Below are positions 26,644 to 35,435 of a stretch of 64,000 bases of DNA, one piece after another; position 1 is the first letter of the stretch; each line of letters starts with the position of its first letter. Position numbers and translations under genes: made by a program. Source of the DNA: DATNPX01 sp036702975 (lineage in GTDB: Bacteria > Cyanobacteriota > Vampirovibrionia > Obscuribacterales > Obscuribacteraceae); the NCBI GenBank assembly GCA_036702975.1, contig DATNPX010000056.1, positions 124,001 to 188,000 of the forward strand, written 5' to 3'. The notes beneath the pieces are model-generated. The model did no database searches, had not been told where the DNA came from, and worked only from the letters and a program-made list of their open reading frames with translations.

Positions 26644-27063
26644 CCCGGCTTATCAAGGATGGTTTGGTGGCAATGTGTGTCGCTAAGGGCGCGAGCTGAA
26701 AAGCAAGTCGCGCATGGGAAAAGAGAAACTAAATGGAACTTCTAGCGCGTATTGGCGTCAACGTCTTAATATGTCGAACATATGTAATTGCGGCAATTTC
26801 CAAGAATTGTGATATATTGGACCCAGTTACTAACTGCATTTAATGTGGTATGTAATTGAATGGTGACCATGATTTGGCGCCGGTTTTGATAGTCACAAGT
26901 TTGATGTCAAGGCGCGATTAGGACCATCGAGGAATCAGCGATTAGTCAGTCACTTAAGCAGCTGCTAGAAAGGGCTGGGAGCGGCTTCGAACACTCGGGA
27001 GACTCGGAAGCTCTGAAATTCAGAAGAAAAGAAGAACAGTAAACGAACGGTATAAACACGCGT
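26644..27063. other. Intergenic stretch of 420 nt, no convincing gene
   Basis: No good open frame was found. It holds a small palindrome ATATGT-CGA-ACATAT at 26769-26783 that could be an operator. A weak promoter-like pair (TTGCGG at 26788, TATATT at 26813) has poor spacing. The last 100 nt are A/G-rich. Confidence 0.4.
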
Positions 27064-27195
27064 ATGGTAGAGAAAAGAAGTAAAGACGCCAAGGTTAGGC
27101 AAGAAGTACAAAAGCGATATCAGGCAGAGCTTCTGCGTTATAAGCGCCAGATTGAAAAGAACAAGGAAATTTTTGAAAAAGGCAAACCTCGTTAG
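27064..27195 (+). CDS. Very small charged helical protein (43 aa), possible
   Basis: An ORF of 43 codons beginning MVEKRSKDAKVRQEVQKRYQ and ending in a Lys-rich tail. The composition (Lys, Glu, Gln, Arg) suggests a single long helix. There is no strong ribosome site; the upstream region is only A/G-rich. It ends 39 nt before argH. Its function is unknown. The residue pattern looks protein-like rather than random, but the evidence is limited. Confidence 0.4.
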   Translation: MVEKRSKDAKVRQEVQKRYQAELLRYKRQIEKNKEIFEKGKPR

Positions 27196-27233
27196 ATTAG
27201 GGGTTGCCGTATGCGGGGGGCAATCGACAACAG

Positions 27234-28694
27234 ATGCGGGGTAAAAACAACCCACCTCAGGTGCCACCCGATCCCAAAGCAGCTGGTGCTCCCAGTTTCG
27301 ATGAAGTGCGACGATTTTGGCAGTCGCCGAAAGTCGAGCAGGCTCTAGTTGCCGCTGATATAGAATCATCGATTGCGCATGTGCGCATGCTCGGCGAGAC
27401 CAAGATCATCCCGTCCGATTTGGCGCACGAAGTAATTCACGGGTTGGAAGAGATTCGCGGTGAATGTGCTCATGGCCAGTCGTTTCTTGCTCCAAGCGAC
27501 AGAGACATCCACAGCAGTTTGCACCGCCGCTTGCAAGAAATGATTGGTGGCAACGCCGATGTTTTGCTTTTAGCCAAGTCTCGCAACGACCAGATAGCGA
27601 CAGACATTAGGCTTTGGCTGCGAGATGCTGTCATCGATATTTTGAGCAAACTCTCTGATCTGCGCGGTTTGTTTCTGCAATTAGCCGAACGAGATCTGGA
27701 AATCATCATGCCCGGCTATACGCACATGCAGCCAGCTGTGCCGATTAGACTCTCTCTCTGGTGGCTCGCTAACGAGTCTCGTTTCCAGCGCGATTTCGCT
27801 CGCTTGAACGATTGCTATAAGCGATTGAACGCCTCCCCTATGGGGGCAGGCGAGCTTGCGGGCACTAACCAGCCTATAGACCGAGATTTTACCGCCCGCG
27901 TTTTGGGATTTGACCGGGTAATCGAAAATAGCCTTGATGCCACATCCGACCGCGACTACGTTGTGGAGTTCACCTCCTTTGCCGCTTTACTGGGCTCACA
28001 CGTATCGCAAATGAGCTCGGAACTTCTCCTGTGGTCCACGCAAGAATTTGGCTTTGTCCGCTTGCCCAGGGCATTTGTCTTCCGCAGTCAGAGCCTGCCA
28101 CAGAAGCGCAATCCTGAGCTGCTTGAGATCTTGCGTTCGCGGCCGTCTCAACTGATAGGTCGCCTGACACAATTCCTCAGTGAGTTAAAGGGGCTCTGTT
28201 TGAGCTATTCACAAGACTTGCAGGAGAGTTTGCCTGGGCTTATCGACAGCGTTCAAGATGTGCGTTTCGTTCTTGATTTAACGCTCGTGCTTTTACCCGC
28301 ATTGCGTTTCGATGAAGTGCGCATGAAGATTATGGCCACAAACGACCTCACAAACGCTTCGCATGCGATGGACTATCTAATCGAGCGCGGAGTGCCAGCA
28401 GAAAAGGCCTCTAAGATTTTGGAGAGCTGTGTCGCTTATTGTCGCGAGCGCAATCGCCAGCTTCTTGACCTCACACTTAACGAATGGGCACTTTTTACCC
28501 CTGCTGTCGACGAACAAATTTATGATTATCTAAACCTCACGCAGACGATCGAATCGAGGTCTTCTGCGGGCGGCAGCTCGGGCGAGCAGATCGAAGTCGC
28601 TCTCAGCAGGCGCAAGTTGCTGCTGGAAGATGAGCGAAAAGCATTATCAAATTTGGCAGCTAAACGGTTAAACTGTCTGGAATTCGATAACTGA
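27234..28694 (+). CDS. argH: Argininosuccinate lyase-like protein
   Basis: A 486-residue member of the fumarase/aspartase superfamily closest to ArgH, which splits argininosuccinate into arginine and fumarate. Matching blocks are KSRNDQIATDIRLWLRD (about 115-131), GYTHMQPAVPI (H164), SPMGAGELAGT, TSDRDYVVEF and the late NDLTNASHAMDYL. The flexible catalytic loop reads FRSQSLPQKRNPELLE (about 283-298) instead of the usual GSSxMPxKxNP: Gly, the second Ser and Met are replaced by Arg, Gln and Leu, so activity or specificity may differ. Start choice is uncertain (ATG 27234 or TTG 27204). No other arginine genes are in the window. An NDP-sugar pyrophosphorylase gene follows 35 nt later. Confidence 0.82.
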   Translation: MRGKNNPPQVPPDPKAAGAPSFDEVRRFWQSPKVEQALVAADIESSIAHVRMLGETKIIPSDLAHEVIHGLEEIRGECAHGQSFLAPSDRDIHSSLHRRLQEMIGGNADVLLLAKSRNDQIATDIRLWLRDAVIDILSKLSDLRGLFLQLAERDLEIIMPGYTHMQPAVPIRLSLWWLANESRFQRDFARLNDCYKRLNASPMGAGELAGTNQPIDRDFTARVLGFDRVIENSLDATSDRDYVVEFTSFAALLGSHVSQMSSELLLWSTQEFGFVRLPRAFVFRSQSLPQKRNPELLEILRSRPSQLIGRLTQFLSELKGLCLSYSQDLQESLPGLIDSVQDVRFVLDLTLVLLPALRFDEVRMKIMATNDLTNASHAMDYLIERGVPAEKASKILESCVAYCRERNRQLLDLTLNEWALFTPAVDEQIYDYLNLTQTIESRSSAGGSSGEQIEVALSRRKLLLEDERKALSNLAAKRLNCLEFDN

Positions 28695-28729
28695 CCGCCT
28701 GACTTAAATTCCAGGAGATCCTATTTGAT

Positions 28730-29800
28730 ATGAAAGCGATGGTGCTCGCGGCCGGCGTTGGCTCAAGACTTGATCCGCTCACAGCCAATTTGCCTAAGCC
28801 CCTGGTGCCGGTCGTGAACAAACCAGTCATGGAGCACATCCTGGCTCTTTTGCGTCAGCACGGGTTCACTGAGGTTTGTGCTAACCTGCACTATCTTCCC
28901 GAAAGTATCGTCGATTACTTTGGCGATGGCGGCAAGTTCGGGCTTAAATTGAAGTTTCAGCATGAGCCCAAGCTCAGCGGTGATGCAGGCGGAGTGCGCT
29001 CCTGCAGGGAGTTTTTGCAAGACGGTACATTCATCGTCATCATGGGTGACCTAATAACTGACGCAGACCTCGGTTCATTGGTCAGAAGGCACAAAGAAAA
29101 GAAAGCGCTAGCCAGCATCGCCGTAAAGCAGATGGATGACGTCAGCCGCTTTGGTGTCATCGTGCGCAATGAAGAAGGCTTCATAACGGGCTTTCAGGAA
29201 AAACCAAAGCAAGAAGAAGCACTCTCTAATCTGATTTCAACAGGCATATACATTCTGGAGCCTGAAGTCTTTAATTTCATTCCTGAGACAGGTGACTATG
29301 GTTTCGGTCGCCAACTCTTTCCAAAACTGGTTGAGAGTGGCGAGAAGGTCCTTAGCATCGAAATTGAAAGTTATTGGTCTGATGTGGGCACCATCGATCA
29401 ATACAGGCAGTCGAATCTCCATGCTCTCGCTGAGCAGGTTCACCTACCGATGGCTGCCGTGAAAAAGCGCGTTGGTGAGTTTGTTGTGCGGCAGGAGCCA
29501 AATTCTATTCTGGCAGCGGATGCACACATCGGTGGTAACTTGCTCCTCGGGCGCAATTCCAAAATCGCAAGCGGTGCAAAGATTGCAGGGAATGTGGTGA
29601 TCGGCGAAAACTGTGTCATCGATGCCAATTGCCAGCTGACCGACTGCGTGATCTGGTCCGGCACTCATGTACAAGCCGGAGTCTCAATTGCAAACAGTGT
29701 CGTAGGCTCAGACTGTGTCGTGAAGCAACACACTACGCTCGATAACGAGGCGGTCGTTGCACCTTTGAAATCTGACCTGAGCGCAAGCGCGGCGCGTTAA
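28730..29800 (+). CDS. NDP-sugar pyrophosphorylase (mannose-1-P guanylyltransferase-like)
   Basis: A 356-residue sugar-1-phosphate nucleotidyltransferase. The N-terminal domain opens with AAGVGSRLDPLTANLPKPLV, the nucleotide-binding loop with its catalytic Arg and Lys. It contains LSGDAGGVRSC and the metal-binding MGDLITDADL. From about residue 260 a left-handed beta-helix of hexapeptide repeats follows (IGGNLLLG, IAGNVVIGENCVIDANC). This arrangement is that of mannose-1-phosphate guanylyltransferases and glucose-1-phosphate nucleotidyltransferases; the exact sugar cannot be told. It probably supplies activated sugar for envelope polymers. It is downstream of argH and ends in the strong hairpin at 29815-29866. 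Confidence 0.9.
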   Translation: MKAMVLAAGVGSRLDPLTANLPKPLVPVVNKPVMEHILALLRQHGFTEVCANLHYLPESIVDYFGDGGKFGLKLKFQHEPKLSGDAGGVRSCREFLQDGTFIVIMGDLITDADLGSLVRRHKEKKALASIAVKQMDDVSRFGVIVRNEEGFITGFQEKPKQEEALSNLISTGIYILEPEVFNFIPETGDYGFGRQLFPKLVESGEKVLSIEIESYWSDVGTIDQYRQSNLHALAEQVHLPMAAVKKRVGEFVVRQEPNSILAADAHIGGNLLLGRNSKIASGAKIAGNVVIGENCVIDANCQLTDCVIWSGTHVQAGVSIANSVVGSDCVVKQHTTLDNEAVVAPLKSDLSASAAR

Positions 29801-29814
29801 CGCTAGTCGGAAAA

Positions 29815-29866
29815 AACGCAAACGAATTACGATACCACCTGTGGTATCGTAACAGTCGTTTGCGTT
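29815..29866 (-). terminator. Strong two-step hairpin terminator between converging genes
   Basis: Outer arms AACGCAAACGA (29815-29825) and TCGTTTGCGTT (29856-29866) enclose inner arms TTACGATACCA (29827-29837) and TGGTATCGTAA (29842-29852), giving about 22 paired bases with a small internal loop. On the minus strand a T-run follows (AAAAAA at 29811-29816 on plus). It may act in both directions. Confidence 0.8.
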
Positions 29867-29873
29867 CTCAATG

Positions 29874-30083
29874 CTATTTCTTGGCGAGCTCTGGTTGCTC
29901 AGTCTGAGCGGCTTTCCAAATCTCCATCCACAACCAGTAGTGGAAGGGGTTCAAGTCTTTTGCATCTTGTGCTTCAACTGGCTCCAGCAGAGATAGCCAC
30001 GTATGAGCGTTTGGAAACCGCTTGGCCAAACTGTAGCAATCGGCCATCCAGAGAACTTGTTCGGTCGTTTGCTGCGTAGCCAT
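29874..30083 (-). CDS. Small hypothetical protein (69 aa), helical
   Basis: A 69-residue protein rich in Trp, Ala and Gln, with helical stretches (TTEQVLWMADCYSLAKRFP; FHYWLWMEIWKAAQ). The pattern resembles a single TPR-like helical hairpin but is too short to assign. Two ATG codons lie close together. The second (30083) has GAGAGGA at 7 nt, whereas the first (30089) is immediately adjacent to it, so the second is chosen. It is followed by the strong terminator at 29815-29866. Its function is unknown. Confidence 0.65.
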   Translation of the reverse strand: MATQQTTEQVLWMADCYSLAKRFPNAHTWLSLLEPVEAQDAKDLNPFHYWLWMEIWKAAQTEQPELAKK

Positions 30084-30448
30084 AGTCATTCCTCTCGTAG
30101 GTTATGACGAACCCGTAACTGGTGAGCATCTGCGTTCTTCGCAAAGCGTTTCGCAATTCGCCATTCGCAAATGGATTACAGAATTACTTCGTTCATCCCC
30201 GCACAAGCTTCATACCCAGTTGCCAAGGCTGCAAAACTAAAGAATTTGGTCGATAGTTTACAAAACGCGAATTTGGTCGACCGGTCAAAAGCCGCACCAA
30301 ATCTATAATTAGGATCTGGAACAGATATCGAAATGAATGTGAAAGAGATACTCGTCCAGGTTGGTTGTTGCTTAAATGCGGCGTTGGGTGCCGGTATACG
30401 GTAGAGCTGCAACCTCACAAGCTGGACTTCCGGTTTTACTTAAATGGA
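30084..30448. other. Intergenic stretch of about 365 nt, no supported gene
   Basis: A minus-strand frame at 30176-30418 is open, but its peptide is not recognisable and it lacks a good ribosome site. A GAATTTGGTCGA 12-mer occurs twice (near 30241 and 30269). Promoters for the small minus-strand gene downstream are expected here but were not clearly seen. Confidence 0.4.
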
Positions 30449-30811
30449 TTAGCCTGGTGGCCATTGCATCGCTCGCCCGCCTATTACATGAATGTGTAGG
30501 TGATGGACTGTCTGACCGCCGTCATCGCCAGTATTGACGACTATTCGGTAGCCGTTTTTGAGTCCTTGCTCTTCGGCGATGCGGGTTGACCTTTGAAAGA
30601 GTGCTCCTACGAGACCGCCGTCCTCAACCTGGGCAAGATTAGGGATATGATTTCTGGGAATTACGAGAATATGTGTTGGAGCTTGGGGGCTGACATCTCG
30701 AATCGCTATTAAGCGATCGTCTTCTGCAACTTTCTCAGAAGGGATCTTTCCGTCAATGATCTTGCAAAAAATGCAATTAGGATCTGAACTGACTGCTTGG
30801 CCTGACGTCAT
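30449..30811 (-). CDS. HIT family (HINT-type) nucleotide hydrolase
   Basis: A 120-residue histidine-triad protein, close to the HINT branch that hydrolyses AMP-lysine-type phosphoramidates and adenylates. The N-terminal block CIFCKIIDGKIPSEKV and the NHIPNLAQVE stretch are typical. The catalytic triad is complete in TVHHLHIHVIGG. The two N-terminal cysteines (CxxC) may bind zinc with a histidine, as in many bacterial HINTs. The protein is probably cytoplasmic. It is divergent from the GAF/GGDEF gene at 31060. Confidence 0.93.
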   Translation of the reverse strand: MTSGQAVSSDPNCIFCKIIDGKIPSEKVAEDDRLIAIRDVSPQAPTHILVIPRNHIPNLAQVEDGGLVGALFQRSTRIAEEQGLKNGYRIVVNTGDDGGQTVHHLHIHVIGGRAMQWPPG

Positions 30812-31059
30812 TTTTTATCTCCGAGGTCTCTACGAGAAAGCGAACCTAACCTGAAAACATTCTTGGAATTATGGTAAATAGGTGAGGAATTGACCGCCCA
30901 TATTCTTGATTAAGTGGAAAAGAGTAGTAGGCGAGAAGCAAAGTATCCAATTTTGACAATCGATAATACGGCAATATTCAGAACAAATAGTTAGAGAAAG
31001 CGACCGACGAACAGGAAAATAACAGTAAATAGATAGAGGGAAATGGAGAAGAGCGGGCG

Positions 31060-32730
31060 ATGATGAATGAAGGCAACCTTTTGCCTCGGTATATCTTAAT
31101 GCAGAAGACGTTACTCTCGTCCTTGCGTCTCAAAGACGTTTTGGATTCATCTGTCATGCAGATCTCAGATCTGGCTGGCGGTGCCAAGGTTGCTATTTTT
31201 CTCTCTGATAATGAGAGTTTGGCGCTGAAGTTGATGGCGGCAAAAGGCTATTCACAGGGCACGCTGAATGATTTAAAAGTGATGCCATTCTCGACCGAAA
31301 GCCTACTTAAATATGTAGTGCAAAAACGTGCGACAGTCACTGCCAACAGTCCATCTGAGGCACCGGAAGTGAGTGCCGTAATCATGCAGCGCGAAGGAAG
31401 TGCGGCCCAATTGGCGATACCGCTGACTTCTTCCAGTCTCTTGGTTGGCGCCGTATTGATCGATGTCAATAATAGTTCGATTCTCGGCATGGCTGATTTC
31501 TTGACCGAAACTTGTGAAGTGGTCGCACTGGCGATTGCAAACTCGATATTGTTTGGACGTAGCGAATACGAACGCGAGCGCCTGAGCACGCTGTATAAGA
31601 CTTCGTGCGCTTTAAGCTCCCATGCTTTGCAAGTCTCTGATGTTTTGCAGATTAGCGCTGATACAGCCATTGTGTTAGGTAACTCTCCGTACAGTGCAAT
31701 CCTTCTGTTTGAAGGTGAAAATAGCTCGATGCGTTTGGCTGCCTATAAAGGACTTGAAGGCAGCAGCTTGAAGGATTTCGACCTCAGTCTAAAAGACACA
31801 CTTGCAGGTAGCGCGCTTAGATCTGGAAAAACTGAATACATAGGAGATGGCTTCCGGTCTCCATTTGGCGGTTTGCCTCGCGCAGCAGGTGGTGCTCAAT
31901 TCGCCTCAGCGCTTGCGCTGCCTCTCGTTCATCAACAGCAACAGTTGGGTGTGATGATGTTGTTCTCTCCCGAGGCTCGTGCGTTCCACCGTGAACAGAT
32001 CGATTTGTTGGAGTCGCTGGCTGTTCAAGTTTCCACTGCGTTGAATACTGCGTTGAAGCATGAATCGGCTACTGCTACTTCGATCATTGATGTGCATACC
32101 GGTTTGTACAATCGTGCACACTTCGATCAGACTCTTGCCAAAGAGATAGACCGTTCACATCGCCACAATCACGAGCTTGGACTTTTGCTAGTGGATATCG
32201 ACCATCTGGCACTTCTCAACGAGCACCTCGGCAGCGAAAAAGGCGATGAAGCGATCCGTCACATCGCTCGTTGTTTGCAGAGCAGCCTGCGCGAAATTGA
32301 TGTCGTCTGCCGCACCGGCGGCGCTGAGTTCGGCATAGTTTTGCCGGAAACATCAAGCTCAGCCGCTTGTGATGTTGCTGAACGGTTGCGCAACCGAATC
32401 CGTTCTGAGAGTGTCGCTGGAATTGGCGTTGTTACGGTCTCTATAGGAGAGGCCGCTTTCCCTGTGAATGCAGACTCGGCAGAGCCCTTGTTGAAAGCCG
32501 CTTCTGAAGCTCTTGATATTGCGAAGTTTGAAGGGAGAGACAGGATCAAGGGCGCGGAGACCGGAAAGATCGCTCCCAGTGGTCCGATTGCCTGGGAGGA
32601 ACTGGCGCAGCAAGCTCGCTTAGCTGTAATTAATGACCGTCAAAAGTCCACCCAGAGCCATTTAAGCGTGGCGCCGGAATATGCAAACTGGATGACGAAA
32701 ACACCGAGTCGTTCCAAAGAAGGCTCGTAG
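31060..32730 (+). CDS. GAF-GAF-degenerate GGDEF signalling protein
   Basis: A 556-residue cytoplasmic protein with two GAF-like domains (about 10-165 and 175-332) and a C-terminal GGDEF-fold domain (about 340-510). GAF domains bind small ligands; active GGDEF domains make cyclic di-GMP. Here the signature is RTGGAEF (residues 418-424), with Ala where Asp or Glu must coordinate metal. The earlier DIDxFKxxND motif is altered to DIDHLALLNE. The domain is therefore probably inactive as a cyclase and may bind nucleotide or serve in protein contacts. The start at 31060 is the first of two adjacent ATGs, with GGAGAAGAG upstream. It is divergent from the HIT gene. Confidence 0.85.
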   Translation: MMNEGNLLPRYILMQKTLLSSLRLKDVLDSSVMQISDLAGGAKVAIFLSDNESLALKLMAAKGYSQGTLNDLKVMPFSTESLLKYVVQKRATVTANSPSEAPEVSAVIMQREGSAAQLAIPLTSSSLLVGAVLIDVNNSSILGMADFLTETCEVVALAIANSILFGRSEYERERLSTLYKTSCALSSHALQVSDVLQISADTAIVLGNSPYSAILLFEGENSSMRLAAYKGLEGSSLKDFDLSLKDTLAGSALRSGKTEYIGDGFRSPFGGLPRAAGGAQFASALALPLVHQQQQLGVMMLFSPEARAFHREQIDLLESLAVQVSTALNTALKHESATATSIIDVHTGLYNRAHFDQTLAKEIDRSHRHNHELGLLLVDIDHLALLNEHLGSEKGDEAIRHIARCLQSSLREIDVVCRTGGAEFGIVLPETSSSAACDVAERLRNRIRSESVAGIGVVTVSIGEAAFPVNADSAEPLLKAASEALDIAKFEGRDRIKGAETGKIAPSGPIAWEELAQQARLAVINDRQKSTQSHLSVAPEYANWMTKTPSRSKEGS

Positions 32731-32985
32731 CCTCGATTCCCGGTTGGATACTTTTATAGGCTGCTCTTCCCAACATTAAGGTGCGCCGCGAGCAAGCGCG
32801 AAATTGATCCGGAAAATGATTAAGAAAAACGGCACAACGACGCTGCAGGCTAAATCCGCCGATAGACTTTGACTCAGGAGAGGCCTGGGATTCCATAGTA
32901 TTCGATCTGAATTCGAGTGCGTTATGAATTGCCGCGCCCAATTCCGTTTCCATGACTGCGTTTATTCGACAAGGAGGATAGACCA

Positions 32986-33297
32986 TTGGCTACAGCATCT
33001 GCAAACAAACTCGATTTGAGACCATTGGCCGACCGCGTTGTGGTCAAAAAGCTTGATGCAGAAGAAAAAACCTCTGGCGGTATTGTGCTTCCAGACACTG
33101 CTAAAGAAAAACCACAGCAAGGCGAAGTTTTGGCGGTTGGTCCTGGAAAGCGCGATGAAAAGGGTGTTTTGCAACCCCTCGAAGTCAAAGTTGGCGAGAA
33201 GGTTCTCTTCGCTAAGTACTCAGGTACCGAAGTGAAGTTCGACGGTCAAGAATTCTTGATCCTCTCCGAACGCGACATCCTCGCCGTCATCGGCTAA
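32986..33297 (+). CDS. groES: Co-chaperonin GroES
   Basis: A 103-residue lid protein of the GroEL chaperonin. The N-terminus LRPLADRVVVKKL, the mobile loop EKTSGGIVLPDTAKEKPQQG and the end block DILAVIG are all family features. The start is TTG at 32986, with a perfect AAGGAGG 8 nt upstream (32971-32977), so an unusual start codon is compensated by a strong ribosome site. groEL follows 74 nt later. No CIRCE-type inverted repeat was found in the 255 nt upstream, so HrcA control is not supported here. Confidence 0.97.
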   Translation: MATASANKLDLRPLADRVVVKKLDAEEKTSGGIVLPDTAKEKPQQGEVLAVGPGKRDEKGVLQPLEVKVGEKVLFAKYSGTEVKFDGQEFLILSERDILAVIG

Positions 33298-33371
33298 TCG
33301 CGAAGGCGTTCTTCAGTATTCTCAATTCACTTCTTAAAGCAACTTAAATCAAAGGAGATTGAGTCAGTAAT

Positions 33372-35000
33372 ATGGCTAAGCAAATCGTATACACCGAACA
33401 AGCCCGTCGCGCCCTCGAGCGCGGTGTCGACCAAGTAGCGAACACCGTTAAGCTCACCCTCGGTCCTTCCGGCCGCAACGTAGTTCTCGAAAAGAAATTC
33501 GGCGCTCCGCAGATCGTCAACGATGGTGTCACCATCGCTAAAGAGATCGAACTCGACGATCACCTCGAAAACGCCGGCGCTCAGTTGATCCGTGAAGTCT
33601 GCACCAAGACCAACGATCTCGCTGGCGACGGCACCACCACTGCTGCAGTTTTAGCTCAAGCAATGGTTAAAGAAGGCCTCCGTAACGTAGCTGCCGGTGC
33701 TAACCCGATGGTTCTCCGTCGTGGTATCTCCAAGGCTACCGACTTGGCAGTCGCTGAGATCAAGAAGATCGCAAAGCCGGTTGAGTCCAAGACCGAGATC
33801 ACCCAAGTTGCCACCATCTCTGCTGGTAACGATGAAGAAACCGGCAAGATCATTGCTGATGCAATGGAAAAAGTCGGCAAAGATGGCGTTATCACCGTCG
33901 AAGAATCCAAATCACTCTCCACCGAGTTGGAAGTGGTCGAAGGTATGCAGTTCGACAAAGGTTTCGTTTCCGCTTACTTCGTAACCGACCCTGAGCGCAT
34001 GGAAGCTGTCTTGGAAGAGCCATTCATTCTTTGTGTAGACAAGAAAGTCAACCTGCTCGCCGACCTCGTTCCAGTTTTGGAAAAGGTTGCTCGCTCGGGA
34101 CGTCCTTTCATGCTCATCGCTGAAGATGTTGAAGGCGAAGCTCTCGCTACTCTCGTTGTTAACCACCTCCGCAAGGTTCTTCCTTGCTGCGCAGTCAAGG
34201 CCCCTGGCTTTGGCGATCGCAGAAAAGAGATGTTGAAAGACATCGCTATTCTCACTGGCGGTCAAGTTATCTCGGAAGAAGCTGGCAACAAGCTCGAGAA
34301 TGTCACCATCGACATGCTCGGTAAGGCTCGCCAAATCCGCGTCAACAAAGACAAGTGCACCATTGTTGCCGGTAAGGAAACTGTTGAAGAAGTGAAGAAG
34401 CGCATTTCTGTCATCAAGCGCCAGATTGAAGAATCTGATTCCGAGTTCGACAAAGAGAAGCTGCAAGAGCGTCTCGCTAAGTTGGCCGGTGGCGTTGCCG
34501 TAATCAAAGTCGGCGCCGCAACCGAAACCGAACTCAAAGACCGCAAGCTCCGCATGGAAGATGCTTTGAACGCCACTCGCGCAGCTGTTGAAGAAGGTTA
34601 CGTCCCTGGCGGCGGCACCACCCTTCTCAGCCTCGTTAAGAGATTGGAAAAGAGCAGAGATAGCTTCGTCGGCGACGAAAAGACTGGTTTCGATATCGTC
34701 CTCAAGGCTTTCGAATCTCCCGTCCGTCAGATTGCCGACAACGCAGGTCTGCCTGGTGAAGTCGTCGTCGAAAGAGTGAAAGAACAGAAAGATGGTTTCG
34801 GCTTCAACGCCATGACCTTCGAATATGTCGACATGGCGAAGGCTGGTATCATCGACCCTGCCAAAGTAGAACGCTGCGCTCTTCAGAACGCCGCTTCTAT
34901 CGCAGGCATGTTCCTGACCACCGAAGCGCTCGTAGTCGATATGCCGGAAGAAAAGAAGCCGATGGGCATGCCCCAAGGCGCCGGCATGGGTGACTTCTAA
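33372..35000 (+). CDS. groEL: Chaperonin GroEL
   Basis: A 542-residue 60-kDa chaperonin subunit that folds client proteins inside a double ring with GroES. The ATP site is clear in TLGPSGRNVVLEKK, NDGVTIAKEIEL and AGDGTTTAAVLAQA. The apical hydrophobic region and the VEEGYVPGGGTTLL block are present. The C-terminus GMPQGAGMGDF is a shortened form of the usual Gly-Met tail. AAAGGAG precedes the ATG at 33372. Codon use is strongly biased toward C-ending codons compared with neighbouring genes, as expected for high expression. It ends with a clear terminator at 35034. Confidence 0.99.
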   Translation: MAKQIVYTEQARRALERGVDQVANTVKLTLGPSGRNVVLEKKFGAPQIVNDGVTIAKEIELDDHLENAGAQLIREVCTKTNDLAGDGTTTAAVLAQAMVKEGLRNVAAGANPMVLRRGISKATDLAVAEIKKIAKPVESKTEITQVATISAGNDEETGKIIADAMEKVGKDGVITVEESKSLSTELEVVEGMQFDKGFVSAYFVTDPERMEAVLEEPFILCVDKKVNLLADLVPVLEKVARSGRPFMLIAEDVEGEALATLVVNHLRKVLPCCAVKAPGFGDRRKEMLKDIAILTGGQVISEEAGNKLENVTIDMLGKARQIRVNKDKCTIVAGKETVEEVKKRISVIKRQIEESDSEFDKEKLQERLAKLAGGVAVIKVGAATETELKDRKLRMEDALNATRAAVEEGYVPGGGTTLLSLVKRLEKSRDSFVGDEKTGFDIVLKAFESPVRQIADNAGLPGEVVVERVKEQKDGFGFNAMTFEYVDMAKAGIIDPAKVERCALQNAASIAGMFLTTEALVVDMPEEKKPMGMPQGAGMGDF

Positions 35001-35033
35001 ACGCTGATTAGGCGAATAGAACCGAAGTAACCG

Positions 35034-35063
35034 AAAGGGTTGGGATTTTTTCCCAACCCTTTT
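35034..35063 (+). terminator. Rho-independent terminator of groES-groEL
   Basis: A 12-bp stem (AAAGGGTTGGGA / TCCCAACCCTTT) with a T-only loop, followed by a T-run (TTTTTCTC). It starts 34 nt after the groEL stop codon. Confidence 0.9.
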
Positions 35064-35178
35064 TCTCGTCTGTCACTCGACTGTCATTCTTACGCCACGA
35101 CTTTGCCACGAGTCGTGAATAAAGTAAGGACATTCAGAGTCCCTTCCCCCCCCTGCCATAAGCTCTGGATAAAAAATG

Positions 35179-35201
35179 CCAACGCCTGTTTCCGGCGTTG
35201 G
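35179..35201. terminator. Second hairpin downstream of groEL
   Basis: An 8-bp perfect stem (CCAACGCC / GGCGTTGG) with a 7-nt loop. It is preceded by AAAAAA and followed by TGTTTGTCTTTT, so it could terminate transcription in either direction. Confidence 0.55.
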
Positions 35202-35435
35202 TGTTTGTCTTTTGTGCAAAGGGCAAAGTTCGAAGTTTAAATTCGCCACCCCGTTTGGCTGAGTTGTTGAACTGCCGATGGTATCACTCAAAATATTCTC
35301 GGCTGGGTTGAGCTGCGAAGTTGAAAAATTTGTCAGTTGCGTGTGTGAATTTTGAGCCGGACTTTTGTTTGTCAAAAAGATGCCGGGCTTGCTAAACTCA
35401 GACCGTTTTTGTCGCTTCCAGTGAGGTCGTTCTCC

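Larger units (their letters stand above)
35001..35435. other. Intergenic stretch of 435 nt downstream of groEL
   Basis: The stretch holds the groEL terminator (35034-35063) and a second hairpin (35179-35201). A run of C near 35145-35154 (CCCCCCCC-like) is notable. No supported gene was seen. The ribosome site of the next gene (GAGGT at 35423) is at its right end. Confidence 0.5.

Noticed and set aside
30176..30418. Minus-strand ORF of 80 codons
   Set aside because: The peptide is not recognisable, the ribosome site is weak and composition is atypical. It is left as intergenic.
32860..32970. CIRCE-like heat-shock operator upstream of groES
   Set aside because: A GAGTGCGTTA resembling one half-site is present, but the matching TTAGCACTC half is absent.
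33912..34976. A 354-codon minus-strand frame opposite groEL
   Set aside because: groEL codon bias leaves the antisense frame open; the peptide has no family resemblance.
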